A stretch of 64,000 nt of DNA from Virgisporangium aliadipatigenens (GTDB lineage: Bacteria; Actinomycetota; Actinomycetes; Mycobacteriales; Micromonosporaceae), in contig NZ_BOPF01000003.1 in NCBI RefSeq assembly GCF_016863615.1, forward strand, positions 372,001-436,000. The letters are read 5' to 3'. Positions 40,175 to 50,068 of the stretch are shown one piece after another. Positions within the stretch are counted from its first letter, which is position 1, and every line of letters begins with the position of its first letter. A program made the translations under genes and the position numbers. Below the pieces are notes generated by a model that saw nothing but the letters and a program-made list of their open reading frames with translations, made no database searches and had not been told where the DNA came from.

Positions 40175-41110
40175 TTAGGACCCCGCTGTCGCCGGCAACT
40201 CATCGGGCAGGCCGAAGTCGCGGAGATCAGCCTCCAGAAACGCCACCACCTCGACGACCCGGCTGCCGCGCAGCGACAGCACATCCAACCCGCTCTGCAC
40301 GTAGCGGCCGTCCTCCCACCGGTACGTCGCGAAGGCGAGCTGTCCGTTCGCCCGCGCCGGCAGGAACCGCCACCCCATCGGCACCACCTCCGCCAGGAAA
40401 CCGCGGATGTCCGCGCGCCCCGCGTACCAGCGCGGCAGCGGCGGCATCGAGTAGCGGGCGTCCTCGGCCAGCATCGCGACGATCGCCTCGATGTCGCCGG
40501 CCTGCCACGCCTCCGCGTACCGCCGCGCCACCGCGCGCACCCCGTCGTCGCCGAGCCCGCGCAGCGTCGCCCCCTGCGTCGCGTCCGGCAGCCGCCCGTC
40601 GAGCGCGGCGCGGGCCCGTTGCAGCGCGCTGTTGACGCCCGCGACCGTCGTGTCCAGCTGCGCCGCGACCTCCTTCGCGCTGAACCCGAGCACCTCGCGC
40701 AGAAGCAACACCGCCCGCTGCCGCGCCGGCAGGTGCTGCACCGCGGCGACGAAAGCCACCTCCACGGATTCGCGCGTCACCGCCTCGGCCTCCGGCCCGA
40801 GCCGTTCGTCCGGATAGGGTCCGAGCCACGCCACCTCCGCGACCGGGGTGTCGGCTCCGAGCTCCGTCGGCAGTTCTCTGCGGGAACGGTGGGTGAGCAT
40901 CGACAGGCACCGGTTGGTGGCGATGCGATAGAGCCACGGTCGAACGGCGTCACGGTCGGCCAGCCCGTCCAGTCCCTTCCACGCGCGCACCATCGTCTCC
41001 TGCAGCGCGTCGTCGGCGTCGTGCGTCGAGCCGAGCATCCGGTAACAGTGCGCGTGCAGCTCGGGACGCCAACGCTCCACTATGGACGTGAACTGCTCCG
41101 ATGTGGACAC
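40175..41110 (-). CDS. ECF-type sigma-70 factor with C-terminal SnoaL-like domain (SigX5/TIGR02960 type)
   Basis: This is a 311-residue extracytoplasmic-function sigma factor. Region 2 is HCYRMLGSTHDADDALQETM with RAWKGL and RPWLYRIATNRCLSML; region 4 is VAAVQHLPARQRAVLLLREV, then FSAKEVAAQLDTTVAGVNSALQRAR. Unusually for ECF factors, about 110 residues follow that fold like SnoaL/NTF2 (VARRYAEAWQAGDIEAIVAM, FLAEVVPMGWRFLPARA), a known autoregulatory extension in this group. No anti-sigma gene is adjacent. GTG 41110. The next gene encodes two further SnoaL domains. Targets are unknown. Confidence 0.9.
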   Translation of the reverse strand: MSTSEQFTSIVERWRPELHAHCYRMLGSTHDADDALQETMVRAWKGLDGLADRDAVRPWLYRIATNRCLSMLTHRSRRELPTELGADTPVAEVAWLGPYPDERLGPEAEAVTRESVEVAFVAAVQHLPARQRAVLLLREVLGFSAKEVAAQLDTTVAGVNSALQRARAALDGRLPDATQGATLRGLGDDGVRAVARRYAEAWQAGDIEAIVAMLAEDARYSMPPLPRWYAGRADIRGFLAEVVPMGWRFLPARANGQLAFATYRWEDGRYVQSGLDVLSLRGSRVVEVVAFLEADLRDFGLPDELPATAGS

Positions 41111-41201
41111 TCGGCCATCGTCCCAAAATTCGTGCGTTACGGCGTGTGTAGAGCGGGGTACGAATGCATCAACACACCAGCGCCGAACGGGAGGGAACAC
41201 A

Positions 41202-41462
41202 ATGACTCAGCTGACGACTCCGGAGACCACCACGCCGACGCGCCGCGGCGTATCGGCCGCACGGGTCTGCTCCATCGTCGGGTTCGTGTTCGCCGCGATC
41301 GCCGTGCTGTTCTTCCCGATCGTCTTCGGGCTGGTGGCGGTGATTCTCGGCGTGGTGGCCGGTGCGCTCGGCGACCGCCCGATGGGCTGGTACGCGGCGG
41401 CGGCCGGGGTGGCCGGCGGCGTGATCGGCGTGCTGCTCACGGCCGCGCTTCTCAACAGCTGA
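41202..41462 (+). CDS. Small two/three-helix membrane protein (DUF4190-like)
   Basis: This 86-residue membrane protein has a polar Thr/Pro-rich N-terminus (residues 1-17), one helix SIVGFVFAAIAVLFFPIVFG leading into VAVILGVVAGALG, and a second hydrophobic segment AAAAGVAGGVIGVLLTAALL. The Gly-rich hydrophobic pairs are like those of the DUF4190 family. ATG 41202 has GGAGGGAA upstream. A strong hairpin follows the gene. Function unknown. Confidence 0.72.
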   Translation: MTQLTTPETTTPTRRGVSAARVCSIVGFVFAAIAVLFFPIVFGLVAVILGVVAGALGDRPMGWYAAAAGVAGGVIGVLLTAALLNS

Positions 41463-41487
41463 CGTTCCTCGTAGCCGAGGGAGACCG

Positions 41488-41524
41488 GCGGCGCCGTCAC
41501 CAAGGGGAAGGGTGACGGCGCCGC
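41488..41524. terminator. Strong hairpin terminator between convergent genes
   Basis: GCGGCGCCGTCACC (41488-41501) is perfectly inverted to GGTGACGGCGCCGC (41511-41524) with a 9-nt loop, 26 bp after the small membrane gene and 26 bp before the end of the convergent Pro-rich protein gene. It can stop transcription from both sides. Confidence 0.82.
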
Positions 41525-41534
41525 GGCATGAACG

Positions 41535-41545
41535 TCCACTGTGGA
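41535..41545. repeat. Dispersed palindrome TCCAC(A/T)GTGGA (one of seven exact copies)
   Basis: Exact copies start at 4502, 18604, 18733, 30802, 38783, 41535 and 57839. Near-copies with one mismatch lie around 30114, 37606, 38943, 41077 and 61293. This copy sits in the larger 19-bp palindrome AACGTCCACTGTGGACGTT between two convergent genes; the others are inside coding regions, in more than one reading frame. Confidence 0.85.
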
Positions 41546-41549
41546 CGTT

Positions 41550-43478
41550 CTACTTCCAGGTCGGGAACTTGTCCGGCGTGATCTCGTCGATGTTGGAGTA
41601 CCGGCGCGCGGGATCCGGCATCTGGAACGTCCAGATCGAGCCCTTCGACTCGACCGCCTCCGGATGGTGCCGGAGCTTGCAGTCCTTCAGGAACAGCCCG
41701 TTGTCGGCGTCCCAATCGGTGCCGGTGGCGTAGTACAGCGTGTACTTCCGGTCGGGAACGTCCGTCATCCCGGCCTTGCCGCCACCCGAGTGCACGTAGA
41801 CCGAGCCGAACGCGACGTTGGCGCCCTCCTCGACGACCACCACCAGATAGTCCGCGGTGGTGTTGTTCTCGAACCGCAGGTCCCCGCCGCCGCGTGCCGT
41901 CGCGGGCGTCTTGAACAGGAAGCCGTTCGCCGGCCGCTCCACCTTCAGCGTCGGCGGCTGCGGCAGGAACGTGCCCACCTTGTAGCCGGCGCCCGGATCG
42001 CTCGCGGCGATCGCCTCCGCCCCGGCGCGCACCGCGCTCCCACCGGTGCCCTGCCCGACGGCCAGCCGCGCCGCGTTGAACGTGCAGTACGGGGCGGTCG
42101 TCAACGTCAGAAGATCGTCGGCGACGAGGGTGAGCGAGGTACCCATCTGCGCGTGCGCGCTCTGCACGTTCACCGGCGGCACCTGCTCGATGAACTTCTG
42201 CCGCTCGGCCCGCGTCGCCTCGGCCGCGGCCGAGGCCGTCCGTTTGACGTCCTCCACGGTCGTGGCGTCGACGATCTGCTTGTACAGCGGCGCGAGGGTG
42301 CTGTCGACGCTCGCGAGCCACTCCTTGTACTTGGCGGGCTTCATCGGCTTCGGCGAACCGGACGCGGTCGGCTCGTCGGCGGAACCGTCGCGGGACAACC
42401 ACACGATGCCGCCCACCGTGCCGGCGGCGAGCAGCACGAAGACGACGAGCAGGAGCGCGATCAGCGGCCCCCGCCTCCGCGCCGGCGGCGGCGCCCCGAA
42501 CACGGGTGCCCCGGTCGGATCCGTCCCGAACGGCGCCTGCCCGAACCCCTGCGGCGCCCCGAATCCCGGCGGCCCACCGAACTCCGGCCCACCACCCGTC
42601 GGCGGCCCCGACGCGGGCACACCCGACACGGGAGCCCCGAACATCGGCGCCCCGGTCACCGGAGCGCCCGGTCCCGCAAATCCGGGAGCGCCCGGCGCCT
42701 GCGGCGGATAGTGCGCGGGGCCGTCGGAGCCCAACGGCCCGACCGGCGGCGCGCTCGGCGTCACCAGCGGGTTCTCGATCGTCGGCGACTTCGGCCACAG
42801 CAGGCCCGACTGAGCGGCCCCTTCGGCAGCCTCCGCGCCCGCGGCACCCGATGCGGCGGGCCCGCCCTGCCCGCCCGTTGCGGCCGGCCCGCCGTGCATG
42901 GCCTGCCCGCCCAGGGCGGCCGGCGCGTTCGATGGGGCCGAGCCGCCCTGAGTGGTGGGACCGCCCGGCCATGCCGGCCCGGGCGCACCCGGGGTCGAAT
43001 AGTCGCCCGACGCCGCCGGAGCGCCGCCGGACGGGCCGCCCGGTGCGGTGGGCCATGCGGGTGCCGGCCCGCCACCGGCGGATGCGGTCGGTCCCGCCGG
43101 TCCCGTGGTCGGTGATGCAGGTCCGGCGGGCCAGCCGGGTGCTGGCACGCCGCTGGTGGGCGTGGGTGTGGCGGCCGGTCCGCCCGGTGCGGCGTGCTGC
43201 GGGGCGCCGCTGCTCTGTGCGGTGGGCCCGGCGGGCCACCCCGGGGCGGGTGTGGCGCCTGAAGTGGGCGCGGCGGGCCCGGCGGCTGCGGTCGGGCCCG
43301 CCGGCCGGTCGGTCGCGTCGCTGGTGGGCGGCGCGGCGGGCGGAGCCGCCGCCGCGTCCGGTGCGAGCGGCCCGCCGGCCGCTTCGGGGGACGTTCGTGG
43401 CGAGGGTACGCCGTCCGTCCCGGGATCCGTTGCCGCCGAATCATTTCCGCGCTGCTGCGCGGCGCCCCCGTCCGTCAC
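41550..43478 (-). CDS. Pro/Gly/Ala-rich membrane protein with extracytoplasmic domain
   Basis: This protein of about 642 residues is not assigned to a family. The first 330 residues are low-complexity and cytoplasmic, rich in Pro, Gly, Ala and Thr, with many PAGP/GWPAGP-like repeats and a run of GAPxxGAPxxG. One transmembrane helix follows (about 338-360, PLIALLLVVFVLLAAGTVGG), then an extracytoplasmic domain of about 280 residues with a helical part (YKEWLASVDSTLAPLYKQIV) and a beta-rich C-terminal part. The layout resembles actinobacterial surface or signalling proteins with disordered N-terminal tails. GTG 43478 is the first start; internal starts are possible because the tail is unconstrained. 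Confidence 0.7.
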   Translation of the reverse strand: MTDGGAAQQRGNDSAATDPGTDGVPSPRTSPEAAGGPLAPDAAAAPPAAPPTSDATDRPAGPTAAAGPAAPTSGATPAPGWPAGPTAQSSGAPQHAAPGGPAATPTPTSGVPAPGWPAGPASPTTGPAGPTASAGGGPAPAWPTAPGGPSGGAPAASGDYSTPGAPGPAWPGGPTTQGGSAPSNAPAALGGQAMHGGPAATGGQGGPAASGAAGAEAAEGAAQSGLLWPKSPTIENPLVTPSAPPVGPLGSDGPAHYPPQAPGAPGFAGPGAPVTGAPMFGAPVSGVPASGPPTGGGPEFGGPPGFGAPQGFGQAPFGTDPTGAPVFGAPPPARRRGPLIALLLVVFVLLAAGTVGGIVWLSRDGSADEPTASGSPKPMKPAKYKEWLASVDSTLAPLYKQIVDATTVEDVKRTASAAAEATRAERQKFIEQVPPVNVQSAHAQMGTSLTLVADDLLTLTTAPYCTFNAARLAVGQGTGGSAVRAGAEAIAASDPGAGYKVGTFLPQPPTLKVERPANGFLFKTPATARGGGDLRFENNTTADYLVVVVEEGANVAFGSVYVHSGGGKAGMTDVPDRKYTLYYATGTDWDADNGLFLKDCKLRHHPEAVESKGSIWTFQMPDPARRYSNIDEITPDKFPTWK

Positions 43479-43502
43479 GCCGGACAGTATGGCGCACCCG
43501 CG

Positions 43503-44468
43503 CTACCCGGCGATGTCGACGCCCGTCAACTCCGCCGACCATGCCCAGAGGCGTTCGGCCTGCGCGGGGTCGGTCGCCCAGGAGCGGACCCCGCCGGGCG
43601 CGGTGTCGTCGTCGTCCGCGATGGGCTCGGCGACCTCGCAGTCCTCCAGGTACAGCCCGCCGAGGCCGTCGAGCTGCGGCGACGTCGCGGCCCAGACCTC
43701 CGTCGCGGCGCCCTGCTGCGGTGTCTTGAACGACGGGTTGAGCCCGTTGCCGTCCTCGTCGATCCAGCCCATCGCGACCATGTCGGCCTTCGGGAGGTGC
43801 CGCTGCAACGGCGTCAGGATGCTGCCCGGGTGCACTGCGAAGGCGCGCACCCCGTGTTCGCGGGCGAGCCGGTCGAGGTGCACGGCGAACAGGACGTTGG
43901 CCGACTTGGACTGCCCGTAGGCGACCCATTTGTCGTAGCCGGTCCGCAGCCACGGGTCCTCCCAGCGGATCCCGGTGCGGCGGTGCGCGCCCGAGGAGAC
44001 GGACACGACCCGGCCGCGCCCCGGGGCGATCGCCGGCCACAGGCGGTTCACCAGCGCGAAGTGTCCCAGGTGGTTGGTGGCGAGGTGCGCCTCCCAACCC
44101 GGACCGACGAGTGTGCGTTCGGGAAGGGCCATGATTCCGGCGTTCCCGATGAAGATGTCGATCGTGCGACCGGTGGCCAGGAACCTCTCGGCGAACGCCC
44201 GCACGCTCTCCTGGTCGCCGAGGTCGAGGGTGTCGACCTCGACGGCGTCGATCCCGGCGAGCGCCTCGGAGGCCGTCTCGGGACGGCGGGCCGGGACCAC
44301 GACCCGCGCGCCGGCACGCACGAGCGAACGGGTCGCCTCCAGGCCCAGCCCGGAGTAGCCGCCGGTGATGACGGCCAGCTTGCCCGTGAGGTCGATGCCC
44401 CGGAGGACCTCGTCGGCCGTCGTGCGCGCGCCGAAGCCGGAACCGATCTTGTGTTGTTCCGTGTTCAT
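43503..44468 (-). CDS. Short-chain dehydrogenase/reductase (SDR)
   Basis: This is a 321-residue NAD(P)-dependent oxidoreductase. The cofactor motif AVITGGYSGLGLEAT (about residue 33) has the classical TGxxxGxG. IFIGNAGIMALPE is the NAG motif. Catalytic Ser is in VVSVSSGAHRRTG and YxxxK in YGQSKSANVLF (about residue 187), the arrangement seen in protochlorophyllide-reductase-like/retinol-dehydrogenase-like SDRs. The C-terminal extension is longer than in typical 250-residue SDRs. ATG 44468 is only 6 nt from a TACGGT -10, so it is probably leaderless and under a MerR-type promoter. Confidence 0.9.
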   Translation of the reverse strand: MNTEQHKIGSGFGARTTADEVLRGIDLTGKLAVITGGYSGLGLEATRSLVRAGARVVVPARRPETASEALAGIDAVEVDTLDLGDQESVRAFAERFLATGRTIDIFIGNAGIMALPERTLVGPGWEAHLATNHLGHFALVNRLWPAIAPGRGRVVSVSSGAHRRTGIRWEDPWLRTGYDKWVAYGQSKSANVLFAVHLDRLAREHGVRAFAVHPGSILTPLQRHLPKADMVAMGWIDEDGNGLNPSFKTPQQGAATEVWAATSPQLDGLGGLYLEDCEVAEPIADDDDTAPGGVRSWATDPAQAERLWAWSAELTGVDIAG

Positions 44469-44474
44469 GCCCTG

Positions 44475-44505
44475 ACCGTACGAATTGGAGTGCGCTCGAA
44501 GTCAA
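44475..44505 (-). promoter_or_regulatory. MerR-type promoter (19-bp spacer) of the SDR gene
   Basis: On the reverse strand TTGACT (44505-44500) and TACGGT (44480-44475) are separated by 19 bp instead of 17. The spacer holds the dyad TTCGAG-CGCA-CTCCAA (5 of 6 arm matches). This over-long spacer with a central dyad is the hallmark of promoters activated by MerR-family proteins. The -10 ends 6 nt before ATG, implying a leaderless mRNA. Confidence 0.72.
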
Positions 44506-44522
44506 GGTATCGAGGACGACGG

Positions 44523-46994
44523 CTATCTGTCCGGAGCGGTGACCGGGTGGTGCGGGCCCACCCGCACCGGGTCGACGTGCCAGACCCGTTCGCGGTAGTC
44601 GCGGATGGTGCGGTCGGCCGAGAAGAAGCCGCAGCGCGCCGTGTTCATGATCGACATGCGGGTCCACCGGTCGGCGTCGCGCCACGCCCCGTCCACCGCG
44701 TCCTGAGTGTCCACATAGGACCGGTAGTCGGCCATCACCAGGTACTCGTCGTGGTACAGGATCGAGTCGACCACCGACGAGAAGGCACCACGGTCGCCGC
44801 CGGAGAACGCCCCCGAGGCGATCGCGTCGACGGCGGCGCGCAGTTCGGGGTCGCGTTCGTAGAACGAGCGCGGGTCGTAGTAGCCGCGCCGCGTGCGGGC
44901 CGCCTCCGCCGCGTCCTGGCCGAAGAGGAAGAAGTTCTCGTCCCCCACGCGGTCGCGGATCTCGATGTTGGCGCCGTCGAGGGTGCCGACGGTGACGGCC
45001 CCGTTGAGCGCGAGCTTCATGTTGCCGGTGCCGCTGGCCTCCTTGCCGGCCATCGAGATCTGCTCGGAGAGGTCGGCCGCCGGGATGATCAGCTCCGCGC
45101 GGGTGACGTTGTAGTTCGGCACGAACGCCACGCGCAGCCGCCGCGACGCCACCGGATCGGCGTTGACCGCCGCGCCGACGCCGTTGACCAGCGCGATGAT
45201 GCGCTTCGCGGCGTGATAGCCCGGGGCCGCCTTGCCGCCGAAGACGAACGTGCGCGGGACCACGTCGGCCGCGGGATCGTCGCGCAGCCGGTGGTACAGG
45301 GTGACGATGTGCAGCACCTTCAGCAGCTGCCGCTTGTACTCGTGGAACCGCTTGATCATCACGTCGCACATGGCGTCGGGGTCGATGACGACGCCGGTCG
45401 CGTCCTTCACGTGCAGGGCGAGATCCTCGCGGTTGCGCCGCTTGATGTCGCGCCACCGTTCCTGGAGCGCGCGGTCGTCGGCATGGGACTCCAGGTCGGC
45501 CAGCAGGTCGAGATCCCTGAGCCACTCCTCGCCGCCGAGCCGCTCGGTGAGCAGTCCGGACAGGCGCGGGTTGGCGATGCGCAGGAACCGCCGCGACGAC
45601 ACCCCGTTGGTCACGTTGTGGAACCGCTCCGGCCACAGCTGCGCGAAGTCCCGCAGCGTCTCGGCACTGAGCAGGTCCGAGTGCAGCTCGGCGACCCCGT
45701 TGACGGCGGAACTGCCCACCACCGCCAGGTGCGCCATCCGCACGCGACGTTCGGGCTCCTCCTGGATCAGCGACATGCGGCGCTTACGGTCGTGGTCGCC
45801 GGGGAAGTGGCGTTCGACGTCGGCCAGGAAGTGGTGGTTGATCAGGTACACGATCTCCATGTGCCGGGGGAGGAGGCGTTCGACCAGGGAGACCGGCCAC
45901 GTCTCGAGCGCCTCCGGCAGCAGGGTATGGCAGGTGTAGGCGAAGACCCGGCGGGTGATGCCCCAGGCCCGGTCCCAGTCCAGGGCGTACTCGTCGACGA
46001 GCAGGCGCATCAGTTCGGCGATCGCCATGACCGGGTGGGTGTCGTTGAGCTGGATGACGACCTTGTCGGCGAAGTGATCGAAGTCCTCGTTGCGCAGCCG
46101 GAAGCGGCGCACGATGTCCCGCAGCGTGCAGGCCACCAGGAAGTACTGCTGCTTGAGGCGCAGTTCGCGGCCCAGTTCGGTGGAGTCGTCGGGGTAGAGC
46201 ACGCGGGTGATGTTCTCCACGTGGGTGACATTCTCGACGGCGTCGCCGTAGCGGCCGGCGGAGAAGTGCCCCAGGTCGAACGAGTCGCTGCTGGCCACCG
46301 CCCGCCACAGCCGGATGATGTTGACGGTCTCGGTGCCCCAGCCGGGGACCAGCATGTGGCTCGGCTCCCCGAGCACGGTCTCGCCCGGCACCCAGCGGCG
46401 GCGCGGCCCGCTCCCGTTGTAGGCCTCGGTGTGCCCGTAGAACCCCACCTCGAGCCGGTCGTCCGGCGCGGCGAACTCCCACGGTGTCCCGTAGTGCGAC
46501 CAGTCGTCCGGTAACTCCCGCTGTGCCCCGTCCCGGAACGACTGCGTGAAAATGCCGAAGTCGTACCTGATCCCGTAGCCGACCGCCGGAATGTCCGCCG
46601 TCGCCAGGGAGTCCAGGAGGCAGGCCGCGAGCCGGCCCAGCCCGCCGTTGCCCAGCCCCGGCTCGGCGTCCAGGGCGGCCAGGTCGTCGAGCGGATAGCC
46701 GAGCGCGGACGCGGCGACGCGGGCCTGCTCCCGGGTGTCGGTGTACAGCAGGTTCTGCTCGAACTGCCGCCCCAGCAGGTACTCCGCCGAGAGGTAGTAG
46801 ACGAAGCGCGGGTTTGCGGCGTAGTGCGCGGCGGCGGTGCGGGCGTACCGCTCGATCAGCCGGTCGCGGATCGTGACGGCCAACGTGTGGTAGGCGTCAC
46901 GGGCGCTGGCCGACTCGACCGTCGTACCGCGGTGGCGGTACAGGTTGGCGACCATGTTGCGCCCGAAGTCATCGGCGTTGTCGGTCACGGTCAC
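44523..46994 (-). CDS. glgP: Glycogen/alpha-glucan phosphorylase
   Basis: This 823-residue cytoplasmic PLP enzyme releases glucose-1-phosphate from glycogen or maltodextrin. Conserved blocks: [20 protein letters not shown] near residue 65, [20 protein letters not shown] near 110, [20 protein letters not shown] near 313, [11 protein letters not shown] and, near the PLP lysine, [20 protein letters not shown] followed by LDGANIEI. The length of about 820 is that of classical GT35 phosphorylases (MalP/GlgP), not the short actinobacterial GlgE-linked type. GTG 46994; a second in-frame GTG lies two codons on. It is divergent from a DevS-like kinase and near phosphoketolase, suggesting carbon-reserve use under stress. 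Confidence 0.95.
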   Translation of the reverse strand: MTVTDNADDFGRNMVANLYRHRGTTVESASARDAYHTLAVTIRDRLIERYARTAAAHYAANPRFVYYLSAEYLLGRQFEQNLLYTDTREQARVAASALGYPLDDLAALDAEPGLGNGGLGRLAACLLDSLATADIPAVGYGIRYDFGIFTQSFRDGAQRELPDDWSHYGTPWEFAAPDDRLEVGFYGHTEAYNGSGPRRRWVPGETVLGEPSHMLVPGWGTETVNIIRLWRAVASSDSFDLGHFSAGRYGDAVENVTHVENITRVLYPDDSTELGRELRLKQQYFLVACTLRDIVRRFRLRNEDFDHFADKVVIQLNDTHPVMAIAELMRLLVDEYALDWDRAWGITRRVFAYTCHTLLPEALETWPVSLVERLLPRHMEIVYLINHHFLADVERHFPGDHDRKRRMSLIQEEPERRVRMAHLAVVGSSAVNGVAELHSDLLSAETLRDFAQLWPERFHNVTNGVSSRRFLRIANPRLSGLLTERLGGEEWLRDLDLLADLESHADDRALQERWRDIKRRNREDLALHVKDATGVVIDPDAMCDVMIKRFHEYKRQLLKVLHIVTLYHRLRDDPAADVVPRTFVFGGKAAPGYHAAKRIIALVNGVGAAVNADPVASRRLRVAFVPNYNVTRAELIIPAADLSEQISMAGKEASGTGNMKLALNGAVTVGTLDGANIEIRDRVGDENFFLFGQDAAEAARTRRGYYDPRSFYERDPELRAAVDAIASGAFSGGDRGAFSSVVDSILYHDEYLVMADYRSYVDTQDAVDGAWRDADRWTRMSIMNTARCGFFSADRTIRDYRERVWHVDPVRVGPHHPVTAPDR

Positions 46995-47029
46995 GATCCT
47001 TCCGCGTGCGGCGACGATCCGTCCGATGA

Positions 47030-48805
<1,776 letters not shown>

Positions 48806-48862
48806 TCGGGTGTGCAACTGTAAGCCTTGTCCCGCAACGGTTCCGGTGATCCGATCGACCCC

Positions 48863-49306
48863 ATGAGAATACGACGGCTCTTCACGGTCCTGGCGGTGGC
48901 GGCGATGGGCGCGGTGGCGTCGCTCGGCACCTCCGCGCCCGCGTTGGCCTCCACGGCGAGTTTCGACGTCTCCGTCACGCACTCGTCGGGTGTCCTGGTG
49001 AGCCGGATGACGGGTGACTTCCGCTGGCTCAACCAGTCGGTGACCATCACCAACATCCGGCAGTACGTGAAGGGCGGCGAGTGCGCTTACGGCCTGTTCG
49101 ACGGATGGCACGACAATCCCGACGAGGCCATCTGGCTGGACACCCGCACGACGAGGGAGCGCTGCGGATCGGGCAGCGGCACCTGGTTCGAGCCGGACGA
49201 CTTCACGCTCGCCGCCGGCGATTTCGAAGGCGGCATCAACTACGTGGACATCTGGCTCAACGACGACGAGCACACGAGGTACGGCCGCACCGAGGGCAGG
49301 CGCTGA
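48863..49306 (+). CDS. Small secreted protein
   Basis: This 147-residue exported protein has a signal peptide, MRIRRLFTVLAVAAMGAVAS, with cleavage near APALAST (about residue 32). The mature part of about 115 residues is beta-rich with two Cys (GGECAYGLF, RERCGSGSG), probably a disulfide-stabilised sandwich. It is not recognised. ATG 48863 is chosen because the signal sequence begins there. It lies between the kinase and the convergent response regulator genes. Confidence 0.72.
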   Translation: MRIRRLFTVLAVAAMGAVASLGTSAPALASTASFDVSVTHSSGVLVSRMTGDFRWLNQSVTITNIRQYVKGGECAYGLFDGWHDNPDEAIWLDTRTTRERCGSGSGTWFEPDDFTLAAGDFEGGINYVDIWLNDDEHTRYGRTEGRR

Positions 49307-49311
49307 GGGCG

Positions 49312-49944
49312 CTAGTTCTTCAGGAGTTTGGACGCGAGGATGGCGGCCTGGGTGCGCCTTTCCAGGCCGAGCTTCGCCAGCAGGCTCGACACGTAGTTCT
49401 TCACGGTCTTCTCGGCCAGGAACATCCGCTGCGCGATCTCGCGATTGGTCAGCCCCTCGGCGATGTGCCCGAGGATCTCGCGTTCCCGGTCGGTCAGGTC
49501 GCGCAGCTCGTCCGGCTGCTCCGGCCCGCGCCTGATCCGTTCCAACACACGGGTCGTCACGGCCGGGTCGAGCAGCGACTGGCCGGCGGCGACCCGGCGC
49601 ACGGCGTCGATGAGGTCGGTGCCGCGGATCTGCTTGAGCACGTAGCCCGCGGCGCCGGCCATGATGGCGGCGAAGAGCGCCTCGTCGTCCTCGTAGGAGG
49701 TGAGGATGAGCGCCTTGATGCTGGGGTCGACGGAGCGGATGTCGCGGCACACGTCGATGCCGCTGCCGTCGGGCAGCCGCCCGTCGAGAACGGCGACGTC
49801 GGGGCGCAGTGCCGGGATGCGCGCGGTCGCCTCGACCACGGAACCCGACTCGCCGACCACCTCGATGTCGCCGTCGCGGGTGAGCAGCTCGCGAAGCCCG
49901 TGCCGGACCACCTCGTGGTCGTCGAGCAGAAATACCCGGATCAC
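49312..49944 (-). CDS. NarL/LuxR-type response regulator, DevR/DosR-like
   Basis: This 210-residue regulator has its receiver domain at about 1-120, with the acidic pair in [19 protein letters not shown], the phospho-acceptor Asp in [15 protein letters not shown], the Thr/Ser in [12 protein letters not shown], and Lys in [12 protein letters not shown]. The C-terminal LuxR HTH is [19 protein letters not shown], then [20 protein letters not shown] with the DevR-like [20 protein letters not shown] 49944 follows a TAGAAA hexamer by 7 nt. It partners the DevS-like kinase 0.5 kb away and probably acts on the phosphoketolase promoter opposite. Confidence 0.92.
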   Translation of the reverse strand: MIRVFLLDDHEVVRHGLRELLTRDGDIEVVGESGSVVEATARIPALRPDVAVLDGRLPDGSGIDVCRDIRSVDPSIKALILTSYEDDEALFAAIMAGAAGYVLKQIRGTDLIDAVRRVAAGQSLLDPAVTTRVLERIRRGPEQPDELRDLTDREREILGHIAEGLTNREIAQRMFLAEKTVKNYVSSLLAKLGLERRTQAAILASKLLKN

Positions 49945-50009
49945 ATCAACGTTTCTACCCGGTGCGTCCGACGCCCACCAGCGCGCCGCGCGGACTCGGG
50001 ACCGTTGGC

Positions 50010-50024
50010 GGGCCGAAAGGGCCC
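50010..50024. promoter_or_regulatory. Candidate DevR-like box upstream of phosphoketolase
   Basis: GGGCC-GAAAG-GGCCC (50010-50024) is a perfect 5-bp-arm dyad 45 bp before the phosphoketolase start. It resembles the half-site pattern GGGxC...GxCCC of DosR/DevR boxes. The assignment is inference from context. Confidence 0.45.
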
Positions 50025-50068
50025 AATGACCCTGCGCCGTGGCGGTCACTCCCGGAGAATGGAATGAC

